Source: Stenotrophomonas sp. BIO128-Bstrain | GTDB lineage: Bacteria > Pseudomonadota > Gammaproteobacteria > Xanthomonadales > Xanthomonadaceae | Assembly (NCBI RefSeq): GCF_030128875.1 | Contig: NZ_CP124620.1 | Location: 4,014,501 to 4,078,500, forward strand | Direction: 5' to 3' | DNA: 64,000 bases | Shown here: piece by piece, positions 1 through 7,959 of the stretch | How positions within the stretch are numbered: position 1 is the first letter of the stretch | Layout: each line of letters begins with the position of its first letter | Notes under the pieces: model-generated | The model's input: only the letters and a program-made list of their open reading frames with translations | What the model was told of the DNA's origin: nothing | Database searches by the model: none | Program-made: the position numbers and the translations under genes

Positions 1-488
1 TCGAAATACAGGCTGATCTTCGGTTGCCTGATCCTGCGCCAGTTGTTGACGTCGACGATGTGATGCGTGGACCACTTGAAATCCTCTTCTGATTCGTTGC
101 CGCTGAACTCGCACTGGAAGATCGGCAGACACAGGAACAGGTCGGTTCGATTCGCACTGCGGTTCAGGAGCCCGTGATACGTGCTGGGAACCGCTATCGC
201 GTGGGTGAATCCATAGATGTTTGGTGGAATAGCAAAAATCGTCGGTCTGTCATGAGACAGGTGGGACGGCGCGCTCAGCCCTACGCTGGAAGCGAACTGC
301 GGATCATGGATGTCCTTCGAGGTGATCGCCAGATCATGCCCGTCGGCGTTTCGCAGGCAGCAATAAAGCGTGTACGTCGCAACGACGTATTTGCCAACGT
401 AGCAACCATGGGCTTCGCCGACCTCGCCAAATTCCCTCAACAGCTCATCTCTGGTGATCATGGTTATCTGGACAGTGGGGAAGCCCAT
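1..488 (-). CDS. unknown protein, 3' end cut off by window edge
   Basis: A reading frame open on the minus strand from an ATG at 488 to the window edge encodes about 162 residues and has no stop inside the window, so its C-terminus is missing. The sequence starts MGFPTVQITMITRDELL and contains a Cys pair (YCCL) and a DFKWSTHHIVDV segment. I do not recognise a family and see no signal peptide or membrane segment. The frame is also open upstream of 488, and a second ATG lies nine codons downstream, so the start is uncertain; no strong ribosome site precedes either. Base composition is visibly less GC-rich than the neighbours, which hints at an accessory gene. Confidence 0.5.
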   Translation of the reverse strand, partial: MGFPTVQITMITRDELLREFGEVGEAHGCYVGKYVVATYTLYCCLRNADGHDLAITSKDIHDPQFASSVGLSAPSHLSHDRPTIFAIPPNIYGFTHAIAVPSTYHGLLNRSANRTDLFLCLPIFQCEFSGNESEEDFKWSTHHIVDVNNWRRIRQPKISLYF

Positions 489-539
489 GATGGCTGTCGG
501 AACCTTCGTCAGCAATGCAATTTGTTTAGATTGTCCTGT

Positions 540-580
540 GGGGTCAGATCCCTTTTCCGATGGAAAAGGAATCCGCCCCC
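540..580. repeat. hairpin repeat, GGGGTCAGATCCC type
   Basis: An 8-bp perfect stem (551-558 with 562-569, loop GAT) sits between flanks GGGGTCAGATC and GATTC-like/CCCCC. It lies just upstream of the phosphatase gene at 597 and upstream of the divergent gene at 488. Similar palindromes built around GGGGTCAGATCCC are scattered in xanthomonad genomes (recalled, not searched). No T-tract follows, so a terminator role is unproven. Confidence 0.5.
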
Positions 581-596
581 GATTACGCTGCGAGCC

Positions 597-923
597 ATGA
601 CCCGCAACGTACTTTTCCTTTGCAGCCAGAACCGCCTGCGCAGCCCGACGGCCGAGCAGGTATTTGCCGATTGGCCCGGTATCGAGACCGCCTCGGCAGG
701 GCTGCTGGCCCACGCCGAGGAAGTGCTCAGTCCGGAGCAGCTGCAGTGGGCCGACCTGGTCTTCGTGATGGAGAAGGAGCACCGCAGCCGGCTGTCCAGT
801 CGTTACAACGCATGGCTGGGCGGCAAGCGGGTAATCTGCCTGGATATCCCGGACGACTACGAGTACATGGACCCGGTGCTGGTGGAGTTGCTCAAACGTA
901 AGGTGGCGCCGTTCCTGCGTTGA
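597..923 (+). CDS. low-molecular-weight protein tyrosine phosphatase-like protein
   Basis: 108 residues. The N-terminus MTRNVLFLCSQNRLRSPT carries the CX5R phosphate-binding loop (Cys9, Arg15) followed by Ser16, the signature of low-molecular-weight tyrosine phosphatases, and a late MDP (about residue 91) could supply the general acid. It is much shorter than the usual ~150 residues, so it belongs to the small CX5R proteins found in many bacteria, for which catalysis is plausible but unproven. The start at 597 is chosen because the phosphatase loop begins right after it; the frame stays open upstream to 174 but that part is not protein-like. Likely cytoplasmic and monocistronic, ended by the hairpin array at 934. 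Confidence 0.75.
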   Translation: MTRNVLFLCSQNRLRSPTAEQVFADWPGIETASAGLLAHAEEVLSPEQLQWADLVFVMEKEHRSRLSSRYNAWLGGKRVICLDIPDDYEYMDPVLVELLKRKVAPFLR

Positions 924-933
924 CCGCGCTGTT

Positions 934-1026
934 GTAGCGCCGAGCCATGCTCGGCTGCTTACTGCCGAAAGGCAGTCGAGCACGGCTCGACTCTACACAT
1001 GGGAGCCGGCCAGCGGCCGGCACTAC
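934..1026. repeat. GTAG-type REP cluster (three hairpins)
   Basis: Two hairpins face each other (GTAG at 934 with a CCGAGC/GCTCGG stem; a GTCGAG/CTCGAC stem ending CTCTAC at 996), followed by a third in reverse orientation with a GCCGGCC/GGCCGGC stem ending ACTAC at 1026. The GTAG head on one side of an imperfect palindrome is the hallmark of the Stenotrophomonas GTAG repeats. They fill the gap between the phosphatase and the next gene and could act as transcription punctuation. Confidence 0.85.
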
Positions 1027-1060
1027 AATGGGCGGCATTCCTTTCGCGCAGGCCCCCGCC

Positions 1061-1615
1061 ATGACCGATTCGCCGCTGCACGTCACCGTGAAGTTGAACG
1101 CCAAGCTTCAGCCCGAGCATCGCCACGAGCTGTTCGAAGATCCACTGGATGCCCTGCTGGGCACTGCCGAACTGGGCGAGATCACGGGCGGTGGCACCGC
1201 GCTGACCGACGACGGCGAAGTGGACTATGGCGATATCGAGATCGCGTTGAACGATCCGGCCTCGCTGCCCGGCGTGATCGAGCTGCTGCAGCAGCTGGGT
1301 GCACCCAAGGGCTCGCTGATCCAGCGCGAAGGCGTTGCCGATCAGCCGTTCGGTGTCACCGAGGGCCTGGCGTTGTACTTGAACGGCACCGACCTGCCCG
1401 ATGAGGTCTACGAGCAGTGCGATTCGAACTACGTGTTCGAGCAGATCGTCGAGCGTATCGAAGGCCACGGCGAGATCTGCAGCTGGTGGCAGGGCCCGAC
1501 CGAGACGGCGCTGTATCTGTATGGCGCCTCGTTCGACACGATGCACGAGCGTATCGCCGATCTGCTGGCGAGCTACCCGCTGTGCCAGGGCGCGCGCGTG
1601 GTACGCACCGCCTGA
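1061..1615 (+). CDS. conserved hypothetical acidic protein
   Basis: 184 residues from the ATG at 1061 (MTDSPLHVTVKLNAKLQPEH). The protein is acidic, with no signal peptide or membrane segment, so probably cytoplasmic. It has an alternating beta/alpha look, with segments such as YGDIEIALN and a late ETALYLYGAS strand. I cannot assign a family. The longer frame from 947 is rejected because it runs through the REP hairpins. It ends 4 bases before the convergent ThuA gene stop. Confidence 0.75.
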   Translation: MTDSPLHVTVKLNAKLQPEHRHELFEDPLDALLGTAELGEITGGGTALTDDGEVDYGDIEIALNDPASLPGVIELLQQLGAPKGSLIQREGVADQPFGVTEGLALYLNGTDLPDEVYEQCDSNYVFEQIVERIEGHGEICSWWQGPTETALYLYGASFDTMHERIADLLASYPLCQGARVVRTA

Positions 1616-1619
1616 TCGA

Positions 1620-2351
1620 TCAACACGCCGGCGCGTGGCCTGCCGCATAGCGCAGGCCACGGCGCAGCTGCGCGCGGACATTCGGGTCGCCATACACCGC
1701 CACATCGTGGCCCAGCCCGGTATACCAGCTGCGGCCGCCATCGAAGGGCCGGCACCAGGCGATGGGATGATCGGCGCCCATGGTGCCGCCGTCGTAGCGC
1801 GATTCGTCCACCGTCGCGATGACCTGCACCATCCCACGGGGATTGCGCCGGTAGTTGTAGAGCTCATCGCGGATCGGCCAGGCCACTCCGGAAGCCTTCC
1901 CGTCCCGTTCGGGCTGCACCAACGTGTCCTGCAGACCTTCCGGGTGTTTGTGGAACCACGCGCCCACCAGCTCGCCATACCACGGCCAGTCGTATTCGGT
2001 ATCCGCGGCAGCGTGCACGCCCATGAAACCGCCGCCGTTGCGGATGAACTGCTCCATGGCGGCCTGCTGCGTGGCGTCGAGCACATCGCCGGTGGTGTTG
2101 GCGAAGACCACGGCGCGGTAGCGGGCGAGGGTGTCGGCGCGGAAGTCGCGCGGATCCTCGCTGTGGTCCGCCCTCAATCCGGCCTCGGTGCTCAGCTGGC
2201 GCAGCGTCGCCACGGCCACTGGAATCGAGTCGTGGTGGAACTTGGCGGTGCGGGTGAAGATCAGGATGCGGTCGGCGCCGGGTGGGGCGGCAAGCCCGGC
2301 CATCGGGAGCAGGAGCAGCGAGCACAGCAGGGCGATGAGCAGTCGGCGCAT
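1620..2351 (-). CDS. ThuA domain protein, exported
   Basis: 243 residues. A signal peptide (about residues 1-21, ending GLAA) is followed by a ThuA / glutamine-amidotransferase-like fold: RILIFTRTAKFHHDSI at the start, GGGFMGVHAAADTEYDWPWY in the middle, and HPIAWCRPFDGGRSWYTGLGH near the end, all typical of the family. ThuA proteins are linked to sugar metabolism (trehalose utilisation, 3-keto-glycosides), but the reaction of this exported single-domain form is not known. It appears to be a single-gene unit, convergent with the gene ending at 1615. Confidence 0.85.
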   Translation of the reverse strand: MRRLLIALLCSLLLLPMAGLAAPPGADRILIFTRTAKFHHDSIPVAVATLRQLSTEAGLRADHSEDPRDFRADTLARYRAVVFANTTGDVLDATQQAAMEQFIRNGGGFMGVHAAADTEYDWPWYGELVGAWFHKHPEGLQDTLVQPERDGKASGVAWPIRDELYNYRRNPRGMVQVIATVDESRYDGGTMGADHPIAWCRPFDGGRSWYTGLGHDVAVYGDPNVRAQLRRGLRYAAGHAPAC

Positions 2352-2565
2352 GCGCGGAGTCTGTCACGGGCCGTGTCGCCTGGCGTCCTGCGCTGCAGCA
2401 CGGGCAACGCATGCGTGCGCGATCGGGCAGGGGGCGGGGCGGGCGGGCACGCTTCATCCCGGATCCTCCCCGGCTCATCCCGGATTTCACGCGCTTCGTC
2501 GCGTGCCGCTTGTCGCTTCCAAGGGCGGCGCCCAGAGTCTGCCCCTGTCCGCTGGGAGCGCACTC

Positions 2566-2823
2566 GTGAACAAGGGAATTCCGTATCTGCTTGCTGCACT
2601 GGTCCTGCTGACGTGGTCGGCAGGCTGGGCCGAGCCGGTGCTGGCCCTGGTCCACCACGCGCAGAGCTGCCTGGCCGGCGGCGGCGACTTCGATCTGCTG
2701 CGCCTGCGCTGCCAGCCACAGCCCAGCGTGGTGTGCATCGGCCCCGCAACGTTGTGGTTCTGGCTGAGCGGCGTCGTCTTCGCGGTGGTGGCACTGCTGG
2801 GCACGCGGCGTGGCGCACGCTGA
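2566..2823 (+). CDS. small membrane protein
   Basis: 85 residues from a GTG at 2566, chosen because GGGAG lies 7 bases upstream (in the GCTGGGAGCG block). The sequence has an N-terminal hydrophobic segment (about 5-22, GIPYLLAALVLLTWSAGWA) that may be a signal or anchor, a loop with three Cys residues, and a C-terminal membrane helix (about 62-80) ending in TRRGAR. Probably an inner-membrane protein with a periplasmic loop in which a disulfide could form. Family not recognised. The next gene starts 49 bases later. Confidence 0.55.
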   Translation: MNKGIPYLLAALVLLTWSAGWAEPVLALVHHAQSCLAGGGDFDLLRLRCQPQPSVVCIGPATLWFWLSGVVFAVVALLGTRRGAR

Positions 2824-2872
2824 CACGCGCGTGCGCAACCGGCATCATCGGGCTCTGTCTGATGGAGGCCAC

Positions 2873-3442
2873 ATGGGTCCGAGCGAAAAGGAAAAGATGC
2901 TGTCCGGGATGCCGTATCGTCCGGGCGACCCGGAACTGCAGGCCGAGATGGCGGCGGCCAAGGTCTGGATGGTCCGTTACAACGCGGCCCTGGCCGAAAG
3001 CCCGGCCGTGCGCTGCGCGCTGTTGCGCGAGCAGCTCGGTGCGGTCGGCGAAGGCGCGGTGATCCGGCCGCCGTTCCACTGCGATTACGGCAGCAACATC
3101 CGCCTGGGCCAGGGCGTATTCCTCAACTACAACTGCGTGATCCTGGACGTGGCCGAGGTCAGCATCGGCGATGGCACCCAGATCGGCCCGGCGGTGCAGA
3201 TCTATGCGGCCGACCATCCGCGCGATCCGCAGGCACGCGCGCAGGGCCTGGAGTCGGCCAGGCCGGTGCGCATCGGCCGCAATGTCTGGATCGGCGGCGG
3301 CGCGATCATATTGCCCGGCGTGACCATTGGCGATAACGCGGTGGTCGGTGCCGGCAGCGTGGTCACCCGCGATGTACCGGCCGGTGCGACGGTGGTGGGC
3401 AACCCGGCACGGGGAGTGACTGTACGCACCCACGGCGATTGA
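2873..3442 (+). CDS. maa: maltose/galactoside O-acetyltransferase
   Basis: 189 residues, the normal size for Maa/LacA-type sugar O-acetyltransferases, which move acetyl from acetyl-CoA to a sugar hydroxyl. After the N-terminal Mac domain (EKMLSGMPYRPGDPEL) comes a left-handed beta helix of hexapeptide repeats (about 60-180, e.g. IGDGTQIGPAV, IGRNVWIGGGAIILPGVTIG). The catalytic His falls at residue 115 in AADHPRD, the same place as in the E. coli enzymes. The ATG at 2873 follows GGAGG by 4-5 bases. Cytoplasmic; physiological acceptor unknown. Confidence 0.9.
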   Translation: MGPSEKEKMLSGMPYRPGDPELQAEMAAAKVWMVRYNAALAESPAVRCALLREQLGAVGEGAVIRPPFHCDYGSNIRLGQGVFLNYNCVILDVAEVSIGDGTQIGPAVQIYAADHPRDPQARAQGLESARPVRIGRNVWIGGGAIILPGVTIGDNAVVGAGSVVTRDVPAGATVVGNPARGVTVRTHGD

Positions 3443-3516
3443 TCCAGCTCAAGGCACCGCGTCCACATCGGGTGTGCAATGGTGATGTTCCCATTGCCAC
3501 CCCAAGGAGCTCTGCC

Positions 3517-3963
3517 ATGTACAAGCGCATCCTGATCGCCACCGATGGTTCGGAGCTGGCTGAAAAAGGCCTGGCCAAGGGCCTGGAGCTGGCCAGGGAC
3601 CTCGATGCCGAGGTCGATATCGTGACCGTCTCCGAGCCGTGGGCGGTGGGCATGTACGACGCCATGGGCTGGAGCGTGGGCTACATGAACACGCCCGAGT
3701 ACAAAGCCGACCGCGAAGAGACCGCGCAGAAGGTGCTGCAGCCGGCCAAGGCCGCCGCCGAGGCGCAGGGACTGCGCACCACCACCGTGCACGTGCTTGA
3801 CCGCTATGCCGCCGACGGCATCATCGATACCGCCACTGAACGCGGCAGCGACCTGATCGTGATGACCTCGCATGGTCGCCGTGGCGTCACCCGTGTGCTG
3901 CTCGGCAGCCAGACCGCCGAAGTGCTTGCACGCAGCACGGTACCGGTACTGGTCATCCGGTAA
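3517..3963 (+). CDS. universal stress protein (UspA family)
   Basis: 148 residues, a single Usp domain. MYKRILIATDGSELAEK is the first strand and loop, and SHG-x9-GS near residues 117-129 (SHGRRGVTRVLLGS) is the ATP-binding signature of nucleotide-binding Usp proteins; the usual first Gly is Thr here. A clear AAGGAG site precedes the ATG at 3517. The final strand ARSTVPVLVIR is canonical. Cytoplasmic, stress-related, exact role unknown. Confidence 0.92.
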   Translation: MYKRILIATDGSELAEKGLAKGLELARDLDAEVDIVTVSEPWAVGMYDAMGWSVGYMNTPEYKADREETAQKVLQPAKAAAEAQGLRTTTVHVLDRYAADGIIDTATERGSDLIVMTSHGRRGVTRVLLGSQTAEVLARSTVPVLVIR

Positions 3964-3974
3964 CGGGGAAAGCG

Positions 3975-4044
3975 GTAGTGCCGGCCGCTGGCCGGCTCCC
4001 AGGTTGGCCCGATGCAGGCGCAGCCGGCCAGCGCCCGGCACTAC
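3975..4044. repeat. GTAG-type REP pair
   Basis: A GTAGTGCCGGCC...GGCCGGCT hairpin begins at 3975 and a reversed partner with a GCCGGCC/GCCCGGC stem ends CTAC at 4044. The two heads face outward, giving a larger cruciform-capable unit just after the universal stress gene. Confidence 0.85.
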
Positions 4045-4055
4045 CTCCCCCTTCG

Positions 4056-4140
4056 TCGCAAAGCGTGCGCGTCCGATCCGTCGCAAAGCGCGAGCGCCCG
4101 ATCAATCGCAAAGCGTGCGCGTCCGATCAGTCGCGCAGCT
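4056..4140. repeat. 25-bp direct repeats, three copies plus a partial fourth
   Basis: The word TCGCAAAGCG starts at 4056, 4081 and 4106, exactly 25 bases apart, each followed by (T/C)G(C/A)GCG(T/C)CCGAT-like sequence. A degenerate fourth copy (TCGCGCAGC) starts at 4131 and lies inside the 3' end of the minus-strand gene ending at 4127. This looks like a local tandem duplication that began at the end of that gene. Confidence 0.8.
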
Positions 4141-4366
4141 TCAACGTCTGCGATTCATCCAGCGTGCCATCGGGCTGCAGCACCACATAGCGCTCGCCGT
4201 GGCGGTCGAACAGTACCGGGATCGGGTCGCGGAACAGCGGGCGGCGCACGAAGCGCAGCTGCCAGCCGAAATGCTCCAGCGTTTCCACCGCCTGGCGCTG
4301 CTCCGCCGTCAGGCCGGCGCGCAGTTCAGCCGGGTTCGGGGCAGTGCGGCGTTCGGGTGTGGTCAT
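4127..4366 (-). CDS. small conserved hypothetical protein
   Basis: 79 residues from the ATG at 4366 (MTTPERRTAPNPAELRAGL). The second half, WQLRFVRRPLFRDPIPVLF then YVVLQPDGTLDES, reads like a small beta-rich domain. No signal peptide or membrane helix. No strong ribosome site is visible, and a longer start at 4420 exists, but MTTPE fits a normal start better. The stop codon region is part of a 25-bp repeat array. It is followed upstream (to the right) by another minus-strand gene 84 bases away. Function unknown. Confidence 0.6.
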   Translation of the reverse strand: MTTPERRTAPNPAELRAGLTAEQRQAVETLEHFGWQLRFVRRPLFRDPIPVLFDRHGERYVVLQPDGTLDESQTLKLRD

Positions 4367-4450
4367 CGAGCGTAGGCGTGCAGGGACGGGCGTGTTGCCC
4401 CGGCCACCGCGTGCGGACACGGGGGGCGGCCGGGCGGACAGCGCCGCGGT

Positions 4451-4732
4451 TCACCAGCTGTAGAGCTTCCAGTAGACCGGCGAGACGCCGTCCTTGTCAC
4501 TGTCCATGCGGCCATCGCCGTTCTGGTCATACATGTAGAACGGGGCACCGCGCGACGGGGTCACCTTGACCATCCGCAGCTGGCCACCCACCCGGTATTC
4601 CTCGATGGTGTCGCCGTTGTCCTGGACCGTCTTGACCACGTCGGCACCGGTGACATCGACCGGGGGCCTGCCGCCGCCACCGGTGGCACAGCCGGCCAGC
4701 GCGAGCAGGCCTGCGAGCAACAGAATCTTCAT
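4451..4732 (-). CDS. DUF2782-type lipoprotein with EF-hand-like loop
   Basis: 93 residues. A lipoprotein signal peptide ends in LALAGC with Cys15 as the lipidation site. The mature part has the DUF2782 pattern (VKTVQDNGDTIEEYRVGG then LRMVKVTPSRGAPFYM). Near the C-terminus, DQNGDGRMDSDKDG is a run of spaced Asp residues resembling a calcium-binding loop; this is a resemblance only. The family is typically found next to polA in xanthomonads and pseudomonads, as here (divergent, 97 bases apart). Periplasmic, membrane-anchored; function unknown. Confidence 0.85.
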   Translation of the reverse strand: MKILLLAGLLALAGCATGGGGRPPVDVTGADVVKTVQDNGDTIEEYRVGGQLRMVKVTPSRGAPFYMYDQNGDGRMDSDKDGVSPVYWKLYSW

Positions 4733-4829
4733 GGGCCGGGAGTCCTTGGGCGAAGAGGGCCTGATTATGCCCGATGGATCGTGAGCCCGGTGCCGACGAC
4801 GGTCAGGGCCGGGCGCGTAGAATCGTCGC

Positions 4830-7601
4830 ATGAGCCGATTAGTCCTGATTGACGGGTCCAGTTACCTGTATCGCGCGTTCCACGCGCTTCCGCCGCTGAC
4901 CAACGCACACGGTGAACCCACCGGCGCATTGTTCGGTGTGGTCAACATGCTGCGCGCCACCCTGAAGGAGCGCCCCGAGTTCGTCGCTTTCGTGGTCGAT
5001 GCGCCGGGCAAGACCTTCCGTGACGACCTGTACGCCGACTACAAGGCCAACCGCCCGCCGATGCCCGACGACCTGCGCCCGCAGATCGAGCCGATGTGCC
5101 GCATCGTCGAAGCGCTGGGCCTGAGCATCCTGCGCATCCCCGGCGTGGAAGCCGATGATGTGATCGGCACGCTGGCCCTGCAGGGCCACCGCGATGGCCT
5201 GCAGGTCACCATTTCCACCGGTGACAAGGACTTCGCCCAGTTGGTCCGCCCGGGCATCGAGCTGGTCAACACCATGACCGGCAGCCGCATGGATTCGGAC
5301 GCGGCGGTGATGGAGAAGTTCGGCGTGCGTGCCGACCAGATCGTCGACCTGCTGGCGCTGATGGGCGACGCGGTGGACAACGTGCCGGGTGTGGAAAAGT
5401 GCGGCCCCAAGACCGCTGCCAAGTGGCTGGCCGAGTACCAGCACCTGGACGGCGTGATCGCCGCGGCCCCGACCATGAAGGGCAAGATCGGCGAAAACCT
5501 GCGCGCGGCGCTGGAGCGCCTGCCGCTCAACCGCGAGCTGGTCACGATCCGCACCGACGTGCCGCTGGAGGTGACGCCGCAGACGCTGCCGCTGCGCGAG
5601 CCGGATGTGCCCTCGCTGAGCGAGCTGTACCTGCGCTACGGTTTCACCCAGGCCCTCAAGGAGCTGGGCGGCCCGGTGCCGGCCCCCGCTGCCGCCAGCG
5701 ATGCCCCGGTCAGCCTGCGCGGCACCGCGGCCGGCTACGCCCGCGGCACGGCGGAGGAGGCGGTGGTGCCGGTCGACCCGGCGCTCTCCGCCCCCGGTGA
5801 GTACGAGATGGTGCTGACCACTGAGCAGCTCGACGCCTGGGTGCAGCGCCTGGCCACGGCCGAGCTGATCTCCTTCGATACCGAGACCGACGCGCTGGAC
5901 GCCATGCGCGCCAACCTGGTCGGCATCAGCCTGGCGGTCGAGCCGGGCCGGGCGGCCTACATCCCGGTCGGCCATGACTACCCGGGTGCGCCGGCCCAGC
6001 TGCCGCGCGAGCAGGTGCTGGCAGCGCTGCGCCCTGCCCTGGAAGACCCCACCAGGAAGAAGCTTGGCCAGCACGGCAAGTACGACCTGCACGTGCTGCG
6101 CCGCCACGGCGTGAACCTGCAGGGGTACCACGACGACACCATGCTGGAGAGCTTCGTGCTCAATTCCACCGCCACGCGCCATGACATGGACTCGCTGGCG
6201 ATGCGCTACCTGGGCTACACCACGATCAAGTTCGAGGAGGTGGCCGGCAAGGGCGCCAAGCAGATCTCGTTCTCGCAGGTGGGCCTGGACGAAGCGTGCC
6301 GTTACGCTGCTGAAGATGCCGACGTGACCCTGCGCCTGCACCACGCGCTGCAGCCACAACTGCAGGCCACGCCCTCGCTGGACGGCGTCTACCGCGACAT
6401 CGAGATGCCGCTGGTGCCGGTGCTGGCGCGGATCGAAGCCAATGGCGTGCACATCGACATGGCCGAGCTGCGCCGGCAGAGCCAGGACCTGGGCTCGCGC
6501 ATGCTGGCCGCCCAGCAGAAGGCCACCGAGCTGGCCGGGCGCACCTTCAACCTGGATTCGCCCAAGCAGCTGCAGGCCGTGCTGTTCGACGAACTGCAGT
6601 TGCCGGCACTGGTGAAGACGCCCAAGGGCCAGCCCAGCACCAACGAAGAGGCGCTGGAGGCGATCGCCGAGCAGCATGAACTGCCGCGGGTGATCCTGGA
6701 GTACCGCGGGCTGGCCAAGCTGCGCAGCACCTATACCGACAAGCTGCCGGAGATGATCAACCAGGACACCGGGCGGGTACACACCAGCTACCACCAGTCC
6801 GGCGCCGCCACCGGCCGGCTGTCCTCGTCCGACCCGAACCTGCAGAACATCCCGATCCGCACCGAGGACGGCCGCCGCATCCGCCGCGCCTTCGTCGCCC
6901 CGCCGGGCCGCAAGATCCTGGCCTGCGATTACTCGCAGATCGAACTGCGGATCATGGCCCACCTCTCCGAAGACCCCGGCCTGGTGCGGGCCTTCGAGCA
7001 GGGCGTGGACGTGCACCGTGCGACCGCGGCCGAAGTCTTCAGCCGCAGCCTGGAAGAGGTCACCTCCAACGAACGCCGGGCCGCCAAGGCGATCAACTTC
7101 GGCCTGATGTACGGCATGAGTGCGTTCGGGCTGGCCCGCAACCTGGGCATCGACCGCGGCCAGGCCCAGGATTACGTGGCGCTGTACTTCAGCCGCTACC
7201 CGGGCGTGCGTGATTTCATGGAACGGATGCGCCAGCAGGCCCGTGACCAGGGCTACGTGGAGACCCTGTTCGGCCGTCGGCTGTACCTGAACGACATCAA
7301 CGCCCGCAACCAGGGCCTGCGCGCCGGGGCGGAACGCGCCGCCATCAATGCCCCCATGCAGGGCACGGCGGCCGACATCATCAAGCGCGCCATGGTGAAG
7401 GTGGACAGCTGGCTCCAGGACCACAGCGACCAGGCCAAGATGATTCTGCAGGTACACGATGAACTGGTCTTTGAAACCGAAAGCAGTTTCCTCGACACCT
7501 TGCGTTTGAAAGTCGTTGAATTGATGTCGTCAGCGGCCGAACTTCGGGTACCGCTGGTGGTGGATGCCGGCGTCGGTGATAACTGGGATGAGGCACATTG
7601 A
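4830..7601 (+). CDS. polA: DNA polymerase I
   Basis: 923 residues, full family length. Domain order: 5'-nuclease (about 1-290, with the acidic sites in LIDGSSYLYRAFHA, GVEADDVIGT and STGDKDFAQL), 3'-5' exonuclease (about 325-520, active Asp/Glu pair in FDTETDALD, so proofreading looks intact), and polymerase domain (about 530-923: motif A ACDYSQIELRIMAHLSED, the O-helix RRAAKAINFGLMYGMSAFG, and motif C LQVHDELVFE). Fills gaps, removes RNA primers and acts in repair. Divergent from the lipoprotein gene at 4451-4732; followed by an sX13-like small RNA, the same neighbourhood as spf in enterobacteria. Confidence 0.98.
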   Translation: MSRLVLIDGSSYLYRAFHALPPLTNAHGEPTGALFGVVNMLRATLKERPEFVAFVVDAPGKTFRDDLYADYKANRPPMPDDLRPQIEPMCRIVEALGLSILRIPGVEADDVIGTLALQGHRDGLQVTISTGDKDFAQLVRPGIELVNTMTGSRMDSDAAVMEKFGVRADQIVDLLALMGDAVDNVPGVEKCGPKTAAKWLAEYQHLDGVIAAAPTMKGKIGENLRAALERLPLNRELVTIRTDVPLEVTPQTLPLREPDVPSLSELYLRYGFTQALKELGGPVPAPAAASDAPVSLRGTAAGYARGTAEEAVVPVDPALSAPGEYEMVLTTEQLDAWVQRLATAELISFDTETDALDAMRANLVGISLAVEPGRAAYIPVGHDYPGAPAQLPREQVLAALRPALEDPTRKKLGQHGKYDLHVLRRHGVNLQGYHDDTMLESFVLNSTATRHDMDSLAMRYLGYTTIKFEEVAGKGAKQISFSQVGLDEACRYAAEDADVTLRLHHALQPQLQATPSLDGVYRDIEMPLVPVLARIEANGVHIDMAELRRQSQDLGSRMLAAQQKATELAGRTFNLDSPKQLQAVLFDELQLPALVKTPKGQPSTNEEALEAIAEQHELPRVILEYRGLAKLRSTYTDKLPEMINQDTGRVHTSYHQSGAATGRLSSSDPNLQNIPIRTEDGRRIRRAFVAPPGRKILACDYSQIELRIMAHLSEDPGLVRAFEQGVDVHRATAAEVFSRSLEEVTSNERRAAKAINFGLMYGMSAFGLARNLGIDRGQAQDYVALYFSRYPGVRDFMERMRQQARDQGYVETLFGRRLYLNDINARNQGLRAGAERAAINAPMQGTAADIIKRAMVKVDSWLQDHSDQAKMILQVHDELVFETESSFLDTLRLKVVELMSSAAELRVPLVVDAGVGDNWDEAH

Positions 7602-7749
7602 GGCCTGAATCACAGTCAAAAGGCTGAATTGGTTCATTGCGCCACGATAATCTGACTGTTGGATGAATGTTTCCGGGAAGAGGGGCGGATTAATTGGGCC
7701 CCTTCACGAACTATCAATGTTCGGAGTGCTTTGATAGACCTCGACAGGC

Positions 7750-7865
7750 GCAATGCCTGTTGTGGATCTCTCCCATCCCCTGGAGCAGATCTCGGAACGG
7801 GGGCTCCTCCCCAAGCACCCGTTCCCCGGCCCCGCTAACCTCCCCCTGGTTGGCGGGGCTTTTTA
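7750..7865 (+). ncRNA. sX13: sX13-like Hfq-type small RNA with C-rich loops
   Basis: In the 358-base gap after polA three hairpins follow one another, each showing a C-rich loop. Hairpin 1: GATCT 7765-7769 with AGATC 7787-7791, extended by CTCC/GGAG, loop CATCCCCT. Hairpin 2: GGAACGGG 7794-7801 with CCCGTTCC 7818-7825, loop containing CCTCCCC. Hairpin 3: the terminator, loop TCCCCCT. From memory, Xanthomonas sX13 is a ~115-nt RNA beside polA whose C-rich loops pair with G-rich sequences near ribosome sites of virulence and regulatory mRNAs; position, size and layout match. The 5' end is estimated from the expected length; no convincing -10/-35 pair was fixed. Confidence 0.8.
7830..7864 (+). 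terminator. Rho-independent terminator of the sX13-like RNA
   Basis: An 11-bp stem (7830-7840 with 7848-7858, one G-U pair) with a 7-base C-rich loop is followed by CTTTTTA. It is the strongest intrinsic terminator in the window and gives the RNA a defined 3' end about 95 bases before the next start codon. Confidence 0.9.
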
Positions 7866-7959
7866 TTTGTGGCGCCGAAAACAGCCCCTCCGCGACGCCC
7901 GGCCATTGCCTCGCAGCGGGTGCCGGCCCATGCTGGCTGGACGAGTCCGGGGAAAGGCA

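Noticed and set aside
4056..4140. CRISPR-like array
   Set aside because: The 25-bp units are contiguous direct repeats with no spacers, and no cas genes are in the window.
4839..7457. 872-codon minus-strand open frame opposite polA
   Set aside because: Shadow of polA: long antisense frames are expected at this GC content, its protein has repetitive Ala/Gln/Val-rich composition, and polA is a full, conserved gene.
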